Positions 22,755 to 24,577 of a stretch of 24,577 bases of DNA are shown here, one piece after another. Source of the stretch: a virus; IMG/VR virus record IMGVR_UViG_3300027668_001364, positions 1-24,577 of that record. One strand, given 5' to 3'. Made by a program: the position numbers and the translations under genes. How positions within the stretch are numbered: the stretch's first letter is position 1; each line of letters begins with the position of its first letter. The notes beneath the pieces are model-generated. The model was given only the letters and a program-made list of their open reading frames with translations, made no database searches and was not told the origin of the DNA.

Positions 22755-23303
22755 CTAATTATTAATTATGTTATCTATTGGTACTATTTTTCCTAATTCG
22801 TCTCTTAAGTGATTGTAACAGTACTCAGGTAAATTACCTATGATGCTATTGTCAACTACTTTTTTTACTTTAGTAACCGTATTAACTTGTACCTCTTTTG
22901 TAATCTTTACTTTTCTAGTCTTGGTAATTTCATTACCTTCACTATCAAAAGATATGTAGGGTACATCCTCTACAGTTGTTTGCTCTTCCATTATGGGTAT
23001 CTCTACCGATTGCTCACTAGCCATATCCAATTGAAAAAACGTCGGTAGCTCTACTTCAAATCCATCACTATCAGGAGTTGGGTAGTACACCGCCTTATTT
23101 GAAAGGATTCCTTTTGCTTGATTAAATGAATCCTCTAAATAAGTTCTATTAAAGTCCTGTGCATGTTTAGCAGAAAGCCAATATGTTACAGAAAACTTTA
23201 ATTTACTTGAAACCTTGTCGACTCTATATGTATCGATTCTCACATAAGCTTCCTTAGATGGTCCTGCGATACATTCTAGGTCTACATTTAATTGTAACCC
23301 CAT
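22755..23303 (-). CDS. Hypothetical tail-region protein (182 aa)
   Basis: A 182-residue protein of unknown family. Residues 1-100 are mostly strands (LQLNVDLECIAG, AYVRIDTYRVDKV, LKFSVTYWLS, FEVELPTFFQLDM). A Val/Lys/Thr-rich section (110-150) with charged alternation follows, and the end, NLPEYCYNHLRDELGKIVP, is helical. It has no signal sequence or catalytic motif. It sits 9 bases downstream of the tail-fibre gene, a place where fibre-associated or fibre-assembly proteins are common. The leader (AATAAATAAAAAACAGAA) is A-rich without a Shine-Dalgarno. It is probably a virion or fibre-assembly protein; the assignment rests on position only. Confidence 0.6.
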   Translation of the reverse strand: MGLQLNVDLECIAGPSKEAYVRIDTYRVDKVSSKLKFSVTYWLSAKHAQDFNRTYLEDSFNQAKGILSNKAVYYPTPDSDGFEVELPTFFQLDMASEQSVEIPIMEEQTTVEDVPYISFDSEGNEITKTRKVKITKEVQVNTVTKVKKVVDNSIIGNLPEYCYNHLRDELGKIVPIDNIINN

Positions 23304-23312
23304 TTCTGTTTT

Positions 23313-24577
23313 TTATTTATTCATACATTCATCTAACTTAGCAGATAATTCTTTTACTGCTTCAATAAGTAGTCCAGTTATTTGTGCGTAGTTAACAGAC
23401 TTAATACCATCATCACCAGTTTTAACTAGTTCTGGAAGTACTGCTTCTAATTCTTGAGCTATTACACCTATTGATTTAGAGTCATCTGCTTTTCTAGTAA
23501 ATGATACACCTCTTAGTGCTTTTGTTTTATCTAAAGCTCCTTCGATTGTTGCTACATCTTTCTTAAGACTTACGTCAGAGAAAGCAGTAATGTCACCAGT
23601 CGATACTAAAGATCCACCAATTGTTACTACGTCATTTGCATCTCCAATCGTTACTGCATTTCCAGCAAATCCACCAGCTAATCTAGTTTTAAGATTTGCT
23701 ACTGATACATCATCGTTAGTATCTGTATTAGTAGTATAACCAGGTACACCAAATGTACCATCATGTTTTAAGAAATGTCCTGCTGTTCCAGCTGATGGTA
23801 CAAATTTACTATTACCAGTTCCGATACTAGTTTTGATTTGTGCATCTGTTCTGTTTACATCTGCACTTGCATCAATTCCATCTAATTTATCATGATGAGT
23901 AGAACTCATTAAACCAGCGATACTTGTTGTTGCTTCTCCAATTACTACATTATCTCCATCTGAAGAATTTATTGTAATTTGAGCTGCTGCAGTTGTTGCT
24001 GTTAAGTTTGTACTTACGTTGTGATTTACATCAGTTGCTTTAGCATTGTTAGCAACATGTTCATCAAATATCGCTTTAGACATTACACCGGCTACTGCCG
24101 CAGTTGCTATTGGTATAATTGCATTAGTACCATCTGAAGAAACTATTGTTCTTGCTCCGGTTGTTCCTGTTATACTTAAATTAGTAGTTACGTTATGATT
24201 TACATCAGTTGATTTAGCGTTGTTAACAACATGTTCATCAAATATCGCTTTAGACATTACACCAGCTACTGCTGTTGTAGCGATTGGTATAATTGCATTA
24301 GTACCATCAGATGATACTATTGTTCTTGCTCCAGTCGTTCCAGTAATAGTTAAATTAGTAGTTACGTTATGATTTACATCAGTTGCTTTAGCAGTATTTG
24401 CGGCAACAGCCGTTTCAAGATTAGCTATATTAGGTATTGCAATTGTTCCAGTAAATGTTGGTGATGCCTTCGGTGCTTTAGTTGCCAATGCAGTTGTAAG
24501 AGTAGAAGAATAATCATCATCATCATTAATTGCAGCTGCTAATTCATTAAGTGTATCTAACGTTCCAGGTGCTCCAC
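23313..24577 (-). CDS. Tail fibre with C-terminal S74 chaperone, 5' end outside window
   Basis: The frame is open to the right edge, giving 420 visible residues; a TTG at 24486-24488 is not the true start because coding continues upstream with GAPGTLDTLNELAAAINDDD, a frequent fibre phrase. Two 58-residue repeats and a diverged third follow, then a collar-like THHDKLDGIDASADVNRTD. The last 90 residues are an intramolecular chaperone (peptidase S74, endosialidase type): FSDVSLKKDV (candidate cleavage serine, codon near 23577-23579), GVIAQELEAVLPELV, and SVNYAQITGLLIEAVKEL. In this family the chaperone trimerises the fibre and then cuts itself off. This is the receptor-binding or side-fibre protein of the phage and lies just ahead of the modification block. 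Confidence 0.93.
   Translation of the reverse strand, partial: GAPGTLDTLNELAAAINDDDDYSSTLTTALATKAPKASPTFTGTIAIPNIANLETAVAANTAKATDVNHNVTTNLTITGTTGARTIVSSDGTNAIIPIATTAVAGVMSKAIFDEHVVNNAKSTDVNHNVTTNLSITGTTGARTIVSSDGTNAIIPIATAAVAGVMSKAIFDEHVANNAKATDVNHNVSTNLTATTAAAQITINSSDGDNVVIGEATTSIAGLMSSTHHDKLDGIDASADVNRTDAQIKTSIGTGNSKFVPSAGTAGHFLKHDGTFGVPGYTTNTDTNDDVSVANLKTRLAGGFAGNAVTIGDANDVVTIGGSLVSTGDITAFSDVSLKKDVATIEGALDKTKALRGVSFTRKADDSKSIGVIAQELEAVLPELVKTGDDGIKSVNYAQITGLLIEAVKELSAKLDECMNK
24030..24377 (-). repeat. Two tandem 58-codon repeats in the tail fibre
   Basis: Units of 174 bases at 24204-24377 and 24030-24203 encode nearly identical VNHNVTTNLTITGTTGART...FDEHVxNNAK segments; the plus-strand phrase atgttcatcaaatatcgctt recurs at 24057 and 24231. 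A third, diverged copy follows below 24030. Such units form repeating shaft segments and can change fibre length by recombination. Confidence 0.9.

Noticed and set aside
24486-24488. TTG as the start of the tail-fibre gene
   Set aside because: The reading frame continues without a stop to the window edge and encodes a typical fibre phrase (APGTLDTLNELAAAI), so the gene starts outside the window.
1-24577. CRISPR arrays, tRNA genes, insertion sequences or an integrase
   Set aside because: Reading both strands I saw no spaced direct repeats, cloverleaf sequence, transposase motif or integrase motif.

Overview
The window is a piece of a tailed-phage genome with a contractile (myovirus-type) tail. 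It is AT-rich and every supported gene lies on the minus strand, so transcription runs from high to low coordinates. Recognisable phage parts are a tail-fibre gene ending in an intramolecular-chaperone (peptidase S74) domain, a T4 gp18-type tail sheath, a T4 gp19-type tail tube, a T4 gp26-family protein, and a 1183-residue tape-measure protein. Most leaders are A-rich with no Shine-Dalgarno sequence, which is typical of Bacteroidota. A flavobacterial or other Bacteroidota host in an aquatic setting is therefore a reasonable inference, but it is not proven.

Layout in transcription order. (1) 24577-22272: the 3' part of a repeat-containing tail fibre, then two small virion-like proteins. (2) 22251-8600: a tightly packed block of about 13.6 kb whose genes mostly overlap by 1-17 bases. 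It holds a DxD-type glycosyltransferase, a SAM methyltransferase, a GT-A type glycosyltransferase, a 69-residue protein, two tandem beta-1,4-galactosyltransferase-like (GT7) enzymes that each carry a LamG-like domain, six radical SAM enzymes with an N-terminal cysteine (twitch/SPASM-like) domain, and an orphan LamG-like protein between two of them. (3) 8590-1: an 85-residue protein, sheath, tube, a rho-independent terminator, a gp26-family tail-assembly protein with an overlapping second frame that has no good start (probable programmed frameshift), tape measure, a 69-residue protein, and the 5' end of a further probable virion gene that runs off the left edge.

The tail module and the enzyme block appear to be controlled differently. 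A 9-base motif, TATTTATAA on the coding strand, occurs 15-28 bases before the start codon of five tail genes. I did not find it inside the enzyme block, whose genes are linked by translational coupling.

The most notable content is the enzyme block. Six paralogous radical SAM proteins, two GT7 enzymes with a lectin-like domain apparently nested in the catalytic fold, other glycosyltransferases and a methyltransferase sit between receptor-binding and tail-tube genes. My inference is a phage-encoded system that decorates a virion protein (the fibre or its neighbours) or a host or phage glycan. The substrate cannot be read from the sequence.
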